The notes under the pieces were generated by a model. The model saw only the letters and a list, made by a program, of their open reading frames with translations. It was not told the origin of the DNA and did not search any database. A DNA stretch of 64,000 nt, taken from positions 1 to 64,000 of the forward strand of contig NZ_BAAAFZ010000060.1 of NCBI RefSeq assembly GCF_039523795.1, given 5' to 3'. Position 1 is the first letter of the stretch; every line of letters begins with the position of its first letter. This document shows positions 57,543 to 64,000 of this stretch, one piece after another. This stretch comes from Craurococcus roseus. GTDB lineage: Bacteria; Pseudomonadota; Alphaproteobacteria; Acetobacterales; Acetobacteraceae. A program made the position numbers and the translations under genes.

Positions 57543-59267
57543 ATGTCCATCAGCACGGCACAACGAGCGGGCGCGCACGACGCCGCCCGCCCCATGACGC
57601 GGGAGGAGCGGAAGGTCATCCTGGCCTCGTCGCTCGGCACCGTGTTCGAGTGGTACGACTTCTACCTGTACGGCGCGTTGGCCGGCATCATCGCCGTGAA
57701 GTTCTTCAGCCAGTTCCCCGAAGGGACGCGCAACATCTTCGCGCTGCTGGCCTTCGCCGCGGGCTTCCTGGTGCGCCCCTTCGGCGCGCTCGTGTTCGGC
57801 CGGCTCGGCGACCTGGTGGGGCGGAAGTACACCTTCCTCGTCACCATCGTGATCATGGGCGCGAGCACCTTCATCGTCGGCATCCTGCCCACCTCGGACC
57901 AGATCGGCATCACCGCCGCCGTGCTGTTGATCGTCCTGCGCTGCCTCCAGGGCCTCGCGCTGGGCGGCGAGTACGGCGGCGCCGCGACCTACGTGGCCGA
58001 GCACGCGCCGAACGGGCGGCGGGGCTTCTACACCTCCTTCATCCAGATCACCGCGACGGCCGGGCTGTTCCTGTCGCTGCTGGTGATCCTGGCCACCCGC
58101 CTCACCATGGGCGAAACCGCCTTCGCCGACTGGGGCTGGCGCATCCCGTTCCTGCTCTCGATCATCCTGCTCGGCATCTCGGTCTGGATCCGGCTGCAGA
58201 TGCAGGAGAGCCCGGCCTTCCAGAAGATGAAGGACGAGGGCACCCGCTCCAAGGCGCCGCTGTCGGAGGCCTTCGGCCAGTGGCGCAACGCGAAGATCGC
58301 GCTGTTCGCCCTGCTCGGCCTCGTCATGGGGCAGGCGGTGGTCTGGTACACCGGCCAGTTCTACGCGCTGTTCTTCCTGGGCTCCGTGCTCAAGGTGGAC
58401 ATCCTCACCACCAACCTGCTGATCGCCTGGTCGCTGCTGCTGGGCTCGGGCTTCTTCGTGTTCTTCGGCTGGCTGTCGGACAAGATCGGCCGCAAGCCGA
58501 TCATCCTCGGCGGGTGCCTGCTCGCGGCGCTCACCTACTTCCCGCTGTTCAAGCTGATGAGCCACGAAGCGAACCCGACACTGGCAGCGGCGCACGCCAA
58601 CATCACGGTGGTGCTGGACGCCGACAAGGCGGGCTGCTCCTTCCAGTTCAACCCCACCGGGACGGCGCGCTTCACCCAACCGTGCGACACGGCCAAGGCG
58701 GCGCTGGCCCGCGCCTCGGTCAACTACACGGTGAACGACACCCCCGGCAATCCGGCGGTGAACGTCCGCATCGCCGAACAGCCTCCGGTGGCGGCGACGG
58801 GCAATCCGCAGTTCGCGGCGCAGCTCGCCTCCACCTTGACGGCGGCGGGCTACCCGTTGGCCGCCAACCCGTCGGTGGTGAAGATGTCGGGGCCCTTCGA
58901 CATCTTCCGCGAACAGCCGGCGGTGCTGATCGGCATCCTGACGATCCTGGTGATCTACGTCACCATGGTCTACGGGCCGATCGCCGCGGCGCTGGTGGAA
59001 ATGTTCCCCACGCGCATCCGCTACACCTCCATGTCGCTGCCCTACCACATCGGCAACGGCTGGTTCGGCGGGCTGATGCCGGCGACGGCCTTCGCCATGA
59101 TCGCGCAGACCGGCGACGTGTACTACGGCCTCTGGTACCCCATCGTCATCGCGCTCGCGACCGTGGTCATCGGCCTGTTCTTCGTCCCGGAAACCAAGGA
59201 CCGCGACATCTTCGACGAGCGCCCGTCCGAAACGCCGATCGCCGCGCGGACGCGCGCCGCGGAGTAG
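57543..59267 (+). CDS. MHS-family MFS transporter with large loop insertion
   Basis: 574 residues. SSLGTVFEWYDFYLYGALAG opens the protein. RPFGALVFGRLGDLVGRKYT is the MFS motif A region, and LALGGEYGGAATYVAEHAPN, GWLSDKIGRKPIILGG and LVEMFPTRIRYTSMSLPYHI are MHS-type metabolite:H+ symporter blocks. Residues ~340-450 (SHEANPTLAA to GPFDIFREQ) form a hydrophilic insertion between two helices; it is absent in short members (about 430-450 residues). A TTGACG at 57413 is a possible -35 but lacks a good -10. Confidence 0.9.
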   Translation: MSISTAQRAGAHDAARPMTREERKVILASSLGTVFEWYDFYLYGALAGIIAVKFFSQFPEGTRNIFALLAFAAGFLVRPFGALVFGRLGDLVGRKYTFLVTIVIMGASTFIVGILPTSDQIGITAAVLLIVLRCLQGLALGGEYGGAATYVAEHAPNGRRGFYTSFIQITATAGLFLSLLVILATRLTMGETAFADWGWRIPFLLSIILLGISVWIRLQMQESPAFQKMKDEGTRSKAPLSEAFGQWRNAKIALFALLGLVMGQAVVWYTGQFYALFFLGSVLKVDILTTNLLIAWSLLLGSGFFVFFGWLSDKIGRKPIILGGCLLAALTYFPLFKLMSHEANPTLAAAHANITVVLDADKAGCSFQFNPTGTARFTQPCDTAKAALARASVNYTVNDTPGNPAVNVRIAEQPPVAATGNPQFAAQLASTLTAAGYPLAANPSVVKMSGPFDIFREQPAVLIGILTILVIYVTMVYGPIAAALVEMFPTRIRYTSMSLPYHIGNGWFGGLMPATAFAMIAQTGDVYYGLWYPIVIALATVVIGLFFVPETKDRDIFDERPSETPIAARTRAAE

Positions 59268-59295
59268 GCCCGCCTCCCCGATCGCGGGCCGCACG

Positions 59296-59323
59296 GGGCG
59301 CCGGGGGACCTCCCCCGGCGCCC
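59296..59323. terminator. Strong terminator between convergent MFS and exonuclease genes
   Basis: Perfect 12-bp stem GGGCGCCGGGGG (59296-59307) / CCCCCGGCGCCC (59312-59323) with a 4-nt loop, followed on the plus strand by TTCCTTC. It can serve both directions. Confidence 0.7.
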
Positions 59324-59328
59324 TTCCT

Positions 59329-60006
59329 TCATCCGCCGGTCGGCGGCGGCGGCCCGCCCGACCGCCTTTCGCGGGGGATGCGGACGCCGCGCGCCTTCCT
59401 GTCGCGCAGCTCCAGGTAGATCATCGCCGCCATCACCGCGTCGTTCAGCGCGTCGTGCTGCTCCAGCGGCGGGATGCCGAGGTCGCGCAGGATCGCGGCG
59501 AACCTCAGGTCGATGGCCGTGCCCGGCGGCGCGTTGCCGTACTTGCGCTCGTAGTAGAGCGAGGACACCTCGATCCGCGGGTTCGGCAGCTTGGTTTGCA
59601 GCAGCCAGAGCGCGTACTTGTCGAGCATCCGCACGTCGAAGTCGATGTAGTAGCCGACCAGCGGCCGCCCGCCGATGAAGCGGAGCAGTTCGGGCAGGAC
59701 GCGGTGGATGGGCTCGGCGCTTTCCACGTCGCGCTCGCGCAGGCGGTGGACCTTGATGGCCTCGGAGGAGGAGCGCGCGTCCTCCGGCCGAACGGTGGCC
59801 TCGAACCGTTCGCTGAGCAGGATGCGGTCGCCGCGGATGCGCACGGCCGCGACCGCGATCACGTCGTCGGTGCGGGGGTCGAGCCCCGTGGTCTCGCAAT
59901 CCAGCGACACCGCCTCGCCCTCCGGCCCCGGCCGGAACAGGAACTTGTAGGCGTGGTCCGCGAGCGAGGCGCGCCAGAACAGCCGCCACAGCGCCCCCCG
60001 GTGCAC
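59329..60006 (-). CDS. DnaQ-like 3'-5' exonuclease (acetate-operon type)
   Basis: 225 residues. AVSLDCETTGLDPRTD (Asp36, Glu38) is exo motif I; LVGYYIDFDVRMLDKYAL carries exo II; QHDALNDAVMAAM is the DEDDh exo III. The N-terminal ~30 residues (HRGALWRLFWRASLADHAYK) precede the domain. The GTG start lies 2 bp after the DUF294 gene stop, so the two are co-translated. The same exonuclease-DUF294-actP-yjcH order occurs in pseudomonads; its role in acetate metabolism is unclear. Confidence 0.88.
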   Translation of the reverse strand: MHRGALWRLFWRASLADHAYKFLFRPGPEGEAVSLDCETTGLDPRTDDVIAVAAVRIRGDRILLSERFEATVRPEDARSSSEAIKVHRLRERDVESAEPIHRVLPELLRFIGGRPLVGYYIDFDVRMLDKYALWLLQTKLPNPRIEVSSLYYERKYGNAPPGTAIDLRFAAILRDLGIPPLEQHDALNDAVMAAMIYLELRDRKARGVRIPRERRSGGPPPPTGG

Positions 60007-60008
60007 CG

Positions 60009-61826
60009 TCAGAAGGCCCCGAGGTTGTAGCGGGCGCGGATGGTGTCGCGGAAGCGGCGGACGATGCGGAGCGCGTCGCGCAGGATGTCCCGGTCGGCGG
60101 CGGACAAGCGGCTCGGCTGCACCACCGCTTCCCGCTCCACGTTCCCGCGGCGCACGGCCTCCAACTGGGACCGCAGCCGGTAGGCCATGAAGACCCGGAG
60201 CGCGCCCGTCAGCTCCTGCCCGAACCCCGGCTCGAAGGCGCCGGCCTCCGCCAGCGCCGCGATGCGGCCGGCGGTGGGCGTGGCGGCGACGCCGCGGTCC
60301 ATGGCCAGGGTGCGGACGCCGTGGACGATGGGGAAGACGCCGGCCTTCTTGATGTCGATCTCGTCCGAGCCGACGCCCACCGTCACCATCAGGGCGTTCA
60401 GCACGCCCAGCGTCGGCGTGTCGAAGGTCTCGATCAGGTGCGCGAACCGCGCGAGCAGCGCCTTCTCGCCACGCATCATCCCGATCAGCGCCTCCTTCGC
60501 CTCGCGCAGCAGTTCCGGCCGGCCGGCCACCGCCACGGCGTCGAAGAAGATGCCGAGGTTCATCGCCGCCTCGGGCGTGCGCTCGAACACCCAGGCCCGG
60601 AGTTGGCGGATCAGCCCGTCCACAGGCTGCGACCAGACCGGGTTGCGGACCATCACGTTTCCCGAGCAGGGCGGGAATCCGAAGGCGTCGAGCGCGCCCG
60701 AGAACGCCTCGCGGAACCGCGCGAGGTCGGCTTCCGGCACCGGCTCCGCCAGCACCAGCCCGTTGTCCTGGTCGGTGCGCACCGTCTGCTCGCCGCGCCC
60801 CTCGCTGCCCATCAGCATGAGGCAACCCTTCTCCCGGATGGAGTCGGGTGCCAGCAGGTCGAAGAGCTTCACGAACAAACGGCGGTTGAGGTCGGAGGTG
60901 ACTTCGGCGATCTGCTCCACCTTCACCCCTTGGCGGTGCAGCCGCTCCACCTGGGCCTGGATGTCGCGCGCCGGGGCGGCCAAGTCCTCCACGCTCCGGG
61001 CGCGGTCGATGCGGCCGGGGATGAGCTGCGTGTTGCCGGCGACCAGCCCGAGGATGTCGATGTCCTCCAGGAAGCCGACGTATTCGCCGTTGCGCCGCAC
61101 CGCGACCCGGCGCTTGTCGTTCCGGGTCATCAGCAGCAGCGCCTCGAACACGAAGTCCTCGGCGTCCACCGACACGACGTCGAAGTGGCACACGTCGCGC
61201 ACCGGCGTCTCCAGCGGCAGGCGCCGCAGCACGGCCGCCTTGGACAGGTTCATGCCGGTGACGACGCCGACCCGCTCCCCGTCCCGGACGTAAAGGACGT
61301 TGCTGCCGCTTTCCGCCATGCGGTGGCCGGCTTGCTCCACGGTGGCGCCGGCGTCGATGAACACGGCCGGGCCGGGCTTGGCCTCGCGCACGCGGGCGCG
61401 CAGCACGCTCTCCATTCCCTCCGCCCGGTGCGCCTCGGCGAAGGCGTTCAGCTTCTCGGAGATCTCGGAGTAGAAGAAGGCGGCGAAGGCGGGGTTGCGG
61501 GAGATCAGCCCGAGCACGACCGGCTTGGGGGCGAGGAAGCAGAGCGTCTCCTCGGCGGCGGTGAAGTCCTCGCCGGCGGCGCCGTGGACCAGGGCGCGGC
61601 TGTCGAAGCTGTCCTTGGGCCCGAGCACGGCGTTGAGCGTCCCGCCGTCGCGCGCCTCGACCGAACCCTTGATGACGACGTGCAGCGCCTCCGCGGCGGC
61701 GCCGCGCGCTAGGATGGTCTCGCCCGGGCGGAAGTAGCCGATGTCGAGGGCGGCGCGCAGCTCCTCGACCTCTTGCTGGCTCAGCCGGTCGAAGGGCGGG
61801 TTGTGGGCGTCGAAGCCGTCCTGCAT
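60009..61826 (-). CDS. cNMP-binding/CBS/DUF294 nucleotidyltransferase-like signalling protein
   Basis: 605 residues. The cyclic-nucleotide-binding-type N-terminus (EELRAALDIGYFRPGETILA, HVVIKGSVEARDGG) is followed by a CBS pair (VEQAGHRMAESGSNVLYVRD, VRDVCHFDVVSVDAEDFVFE), then DUF294 with MGSEGRGEQTVRTDQDNGLV, a GlnD-type nucleotidyltransferase motif with all three acidic residues, and a C-terminal DUF294_C region. Such proteins are thought to sense cyclic or adenine nucleotides and modify or regulate partners. It lies 55 bp after actP, beyond a hairpin. Confidence 0.9.
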   Translation of the reverse strand: MQDGFDAHNPPFDRLSQQEVEELRAALDIGYFRPGETILARGAAAEALHVVIKGSVEARDGGTLNAVLGPKDSFDSRALVHGAAGEDFTAAEETLCFLAPKPVVLGLISRNPAFAAFFYSEISEKLNAFAEAHRAEGMESVLRARVREAKPGPAVFIDAGATVEQAGHRMAESGSNVLYVRDGERVGVVTGMNLSKAAVLRRLPLETPVRDVCHFDVVSVDAEDFVFEALLLMTRNDKRRVAVRRNGEYVGFLEDIDILGLVAGNTQLIPGRIDRARSVEDLAAPARDIQAQVERLHRQGVKVEQIAEVTSDLNRRLFVKLFDLLAPDSIREKGCLMLMGSEGRGEQTVRTDQDNGLVLAEPVPEADLARFREAFSGALDAFGFPPCSGNVMVRNPVWSQPVDGLIRQLRAWVFERTPEAAMNLGIFFDAVAVAGRPELLREAKEALIGMMRGEKALLARFAHLIETFDTPTLGVLNALMVTVGVGSDEIDIKKAGVFPIVHGVRTLAMDRGVAATPTAGRIAALAEAGAFEPGFGQELTGALRVFMAYRLRSQLEAVRRGNVEREAVVQPSRLSAADRDILRDALRIVRRFRDTIRARYNLGAF

Positions 61827-61842
61827 GGCGGGGAGCGTGTGG

Positions 61843-61874
61843 GCGCGGGCGGGGCCGCGAAGCCCCTCCCGCGC
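61843..61874 (-). terminator. Strong hairpin between actP and the DUF294 gene
   Basis: Arms 61843-61855 (GCGCGGGCGGGGC) and 61862-61874 (GCCCCTCCCGCGC) pair at 12 of 13 positions; on the minus strand the loop contains TTCG. No U-run, so an attenuator or RNA-processing element is likely. Confidence 0.5.
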
Positions 61875-61881
61875 CGGCTCT

Positions 61882-63579
61882 TCAGTGCTGGTGCGCCGAA
61901 GCCGCGCCGATGCCCGTCTCCGACCGCACGTACTGCGCGTCGTAGGAGGCGACCTCGTCCCGCGCCCGCTGGCTGGAATCGGCCTTGGACGCCATCCAGA
62001 TCCCCACGAAGGCGATGGTCATGGAGAACAGCGCCGGGTTGTCGTAGGGGAACCAAGCCTCCCTGAAGCCGAAGGTCTGCACCCAGACCGCCTTGCTCAA
62101 CACCACCATCATCACGGCGCTGACCAGGCCGGCGAACCCGCCCACCATGGCGCCGAAGGTGGTGCAGCCCTTCCACATCGTGCTCATCAGCAGGACGGGG
62201 AAGTTGCAGGAGGCCGCCACGGCGAAGGCCAGGCCCACCATGAAGGCGACGTTCTGGTTCTCGAACACGTAGCCCAGGACGATCGCCACGACGCCGATCA
62301 CCACCGCGGTGATCTTGGAGATGTTGACCTCCTTCCGCTCGTTGGTGCGGCCGCGGGCGATGACCTCGGCGTAGAGGTCGTGGCTGACCGCCGAGGCGCC
62401 GGACAGCGTCAGCCCGGCCACCACGGCGAGGATGGTGGCGAAGGCCACCGCCGAGATGAAGCCGAGGAAGAGGCCGCCGCCCACGGCGTTGGCCAGGTGC
62501 ACCGCCGCCATGTTGGTGCCGCCGATGAGGCCGGTGATCTTGTTGACCACGCCGCCCGCCCCCGCCGTGTAGTAGGACGGGTCGTTCATCAGGAAGGTGA
62601 TGGCGCCGAAGCCGATGATGAAGGTCAAGATGTAGAAGTAGGCGATGAAGCCGGTGGCGTAGAACACGCTCTTCCGCGCGGCCTGCGCGTCGGACACGGT
62701 GAAGAAGCGCATCAGGATGTGCGGCAGGCCGGCGGTGCCGAACATCAGCGCCAAGCCGAGGGAGATGGTGGAAACGGGGTCGGACACCATCCCGCCCGGC
62801 GCCATGATGGCGTCGCCCTTCGGGTGGGTGCGCACCGCCTCGGAGAACATGGCCTCCGGGTTGAAGCCGAAGTTCCACAGCACGGCCAGCGCCATGAAGG
62901 TCGCGCCGCCCAGCAGCAGGCAGGCCTTGATGATCTGCACCCAGGTGGTGGCCTTCATGCCGCCGAAGGCGACGTAAACGATCATCAGCGCGCCGACGAT
63001 GACGATCGCGTACAGGTAGTCCAGCCCGAACAGCAGCTCGATCAGCTTGCCCGCGCCCACCATCTGCGCGATCAGGTAGAAGGCGACCACGACCAGCGTG
63101 CCGGTCGCGGACAGGATGCGGATCTGCGTCTGGTCCAGCCGGAAGGAAGCGACGTCGGCGAAGGTGAACTTGCCGAGGTTGCGCAGCCGCTCGGCGATCA
63201 GGAACAGCACGATCGGCCAGCCCACCAGGAAGCCGATGGAGTAGAGCAGCCCGTCGAAGCCCGACGCGAAGACCAGGCCGGAGATGCCGAGGAAGCTCGC
63301 GGCCGACATGTAGTCGCCGGCGATGGCCAAGCCGTTCTGGAAGCCGGTGATGCCGCCGCCCGCCGCGTAGAAGTCCGCCGCCGACTTGCTGCCCTGCGCC
63401 GCCCGGTAGGTGATGTAGAGCGTGCCGAGCACGAAGGCGAAGAACATCACGATGGCCGCGGGGTTCAGCCCCTGCTTGCCGCCGCCCTCCACGGCGGGCG
63501 CCGCCAGCGCCGAGACGAGGAGGCCGCATGCCCCGATCATGGCCGTGGCGGCGAGCGGAAGGGAAAGCCTCCGCAGCAT
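61882..63579 (-). CDS. actP: Acetate/short-chain carboxylate:cation symporter ActP (SSS family)
   Basis: 565 residues with a signal-like first segment (SLPLAATAMIGACGLLVSAL) and about 13 membrane helices. GGGITGFQNGLAIAGDYMSA with ASFLGISGLV, FGTAGLPHILMRFFTVSDAQ and AFATILAVVAGLTLSGASAV with SHDLY are ActP hallmarks. It imports acetate and related small acids with a cation. The ATG overlaps the yjcH stop (ATGA). Confidence 0.93.
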   Translation of the reverse strand: MLRRLSLPLAATAMIGACGLLVSALAAPAVEGGGKQGLNPAAIVMFFAFVLGTLYITYRAAQGSKSAADFYAAGGGITGFQNGLAIAGDYMSAASFLGISGLVFASGFDGLLYSIGFLVGWPIVLFLIAERLRNLGKFTFADVASFRLDQTQIRILSATGTLVVVAFYLIAQMVGAGKLIELLFGLDYLYAIVIVGALMIVYVAFGGMKATTWVQIIKACLLLGGATFMALAVLWNFGFNPEAMFSEAVRTHPKGDAIMAPGGMVSDPVSTISLGLALMFGTAGLPHILMRFFTVSDAQAARKSVFYATGFIAYFYILTFIIGFGAITFLMNDPSYYTAGAGGVVNKITGLIGGTNMAAVHLANAVGGGLFLGFISAVAFATILAVVAGLTLSGASAVSHDLYAEVIARGRTNERKEVNISKITAVVIGVVAIVLGYVFENQNVAFMVGLAFAVAASCNFPVLLMSTMWKGCTTFGAMVGGFAGLVSAVMMVVLSKAVWVQTFGFREAWFPYDNPALFSMTIAFVGIWMASKADSSQRARDEVASYDAQYVRSETGIGAASAHQH

Positions 63580-63884
63580 CAGACGATCTCCTTCGTCAGG
63601 TCGCGGGTGAGGTCGTCGAAGCGCGAATTGGCCCGCTGCACGTAGATGCCGGTGAGCAGGAAGGCCGAAACGATCACCGCCAGCCCGAGCACGATGCCGA
63701 GCGAGGTGACGCCCCCGCCGACCTTCACCGCCATCAGCCCCGGCGCGAAGGCCACCAGCAGGATGAAGCCGAGATAGATGGCGAGCATCGCCGCCGCCAA
63801 GGTCCAGGCGAAGCCGGACCGGGTGCGGACGAGTTCCTGGAATTTGGGGTTGCCCAATATGCGTTGATGGTCGCTTTGGACCAT
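63579..63884 (-). CDS. yjcH: DUF485 membrane protein YjcH (actP partner)
   Basis: 101 residues. NPKFQELVRTRSGFAWTLAA is the DUF485 start, followed by two membrane helices (AMLAIYLGFILLVAFAPGLM and LGIVLGLAVIVSAFLLTGIY). It is always linked to actP; the function is unknown. GGGGAGACG lies ahead of the ATG. It is the first gene of yjcH-actP-DUF294-exonuclease. Confidence 0.92.
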   Translation of the reverse strand: MVQSDHQRILGNPKFQELVRTRSGFAWTLAAAMLAIYLGFILLVAFAPGLMAVKVGGGVTSLGIVLGLAVIVSAFLLTGIYVQRANSRFDDLTRDLTKEIV

Positions 63885-63977
63885 GGAAACGTCTCCCCGT
63901 CGTTGTCACTGGCGGGCTTCGCGGCCCGCTTCCCAAGCCGCGCGGAACGAAGCCGGCGGCACAGACCCATGCAGTAG

Positions 63978-63993
63978 GGTTTGTTCACAAACC
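63978..63993. promoter_or_regulatory. Palindromic operator candidate upstream of yjcH-actP
   Basis: GGTTTGT-TC-ACAAACC is a perfect 7-bp inverted repeat with 2-bp centre, flanked by TGCAG (63970-63974) and CTGCA (63993-63997). It lies about 94 bp before the yjcH start. The regulator is unknown, and it could also serve a divergent gene beyond the window. Confidence 0.5.
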
Positions 63994-64000
63994 TGCATAG

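Noticed and set aside
1..64000. tRNA, rRNA, CRISPR arrays, IS elements or prophage
   Set aside because: No T-loop/CCA-type patterns, no regularly spaced direct repeats, and no transposase, integrase or phage proteins were seen in any frame. A covariance-model scan would be needed to exclude divergent small RNAs.

Overview
The window is a very GC-rich (about 70% or more by eye) chromosomal segment with dense, short-gapped operons and many GTG/TTG starts. The cd1-type nirS cluster with a divergent nirIX pair, the IalB protein, the DUF2382 stress proteins and a perfect EcfG-type promoter all point to an alphaproteobacterium, probably Rhodospirillales/Acetobacteraceae-like. That placement is inference; no rRNA or marker gene is present.

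Region 1 (1-17.5 kb) is a denitrification island. norCBQD (minus strand, norD cut by the window edge) encodes cytochrome c-dependent nitric oxide reductase. nirX-nirI (minus) lie back to back with nirS-nirE-nirC-nirF-nirD-nirL-nirG-nirH-nirJ-nirN (plus), the Paracoccus-type order. This set encodes the cd1 nitrite reductase and what is needed to make and insert heme d1. A CbiX-like chelatase and a TrpD2/YbiB-like protein extend the nir operon. An FNR/NNR-like palindrome sits between nirI and nirS. NirS has an unusual Pro/Gln/Ala-rich N-terminal linker of about 100 residues. Just downstream is a decayed C-terminal piece of 5-aminolevulinate synthase (hemA).

Region 2 (17.9-28.5 kb): a branched-chain amino acid-type ABC transporter with LivM, LivG and LivF fused into one 862-residue protein, a DUF2235 hydrolase, mfd and a HAD phosphatase.

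Region 3 (28.5-36.6 kb): a tightly coupled six-gene glycan-type operon (CgeB-like glycosyltransferase, sugar nucleotidyltransferase, PIG-L deacetylase, GT4 glycosyltransferase, BioF2/GNAT acyltransferase, methyltransferase). It is followed by a small acidic protein, YdcF-like and methyltransferase genes, and a YunG-like gene.

Region 4 (36.7-45.4 kb): ialB-like, rlmN, two DUF2382 stress genes (one behind a perfect EcfG-type promoter), recQ, and a three-gene run of a 55-codon small protein, a radical SAM enzyme and an OmpA-like lipoprotein. A strong hairpin follows the small gene, and a relatively AT-rich control region precedes it. A GAF-histidine kinase follows.

Region 5 (45.4-64 kb): catabolic and transport genes. 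These are an amidase, an M20 amidohydrolase, an ABM monooxygenase, an SDR without the usual Tyr, a phytase-like esterase, DoxX, GNAT, ferredoxin-NADP reductase, a TRAP transporter (dctPQM) with a hydratase-like gene, and an MHS-family MFS permease. The window ends with the acetate-uptake set yjcH-actP, a cNMP/CBS/DUF294 protein and a DnaQ-like exonuclease.

The most distinctive items are the small-protein/radical SAM pair, the six-gene glycan operon, the extended NirS, the hemA remnant in the heme d1 neighbourhood, and the repeated use of strong hairpins immediately after the first gene of an operon.
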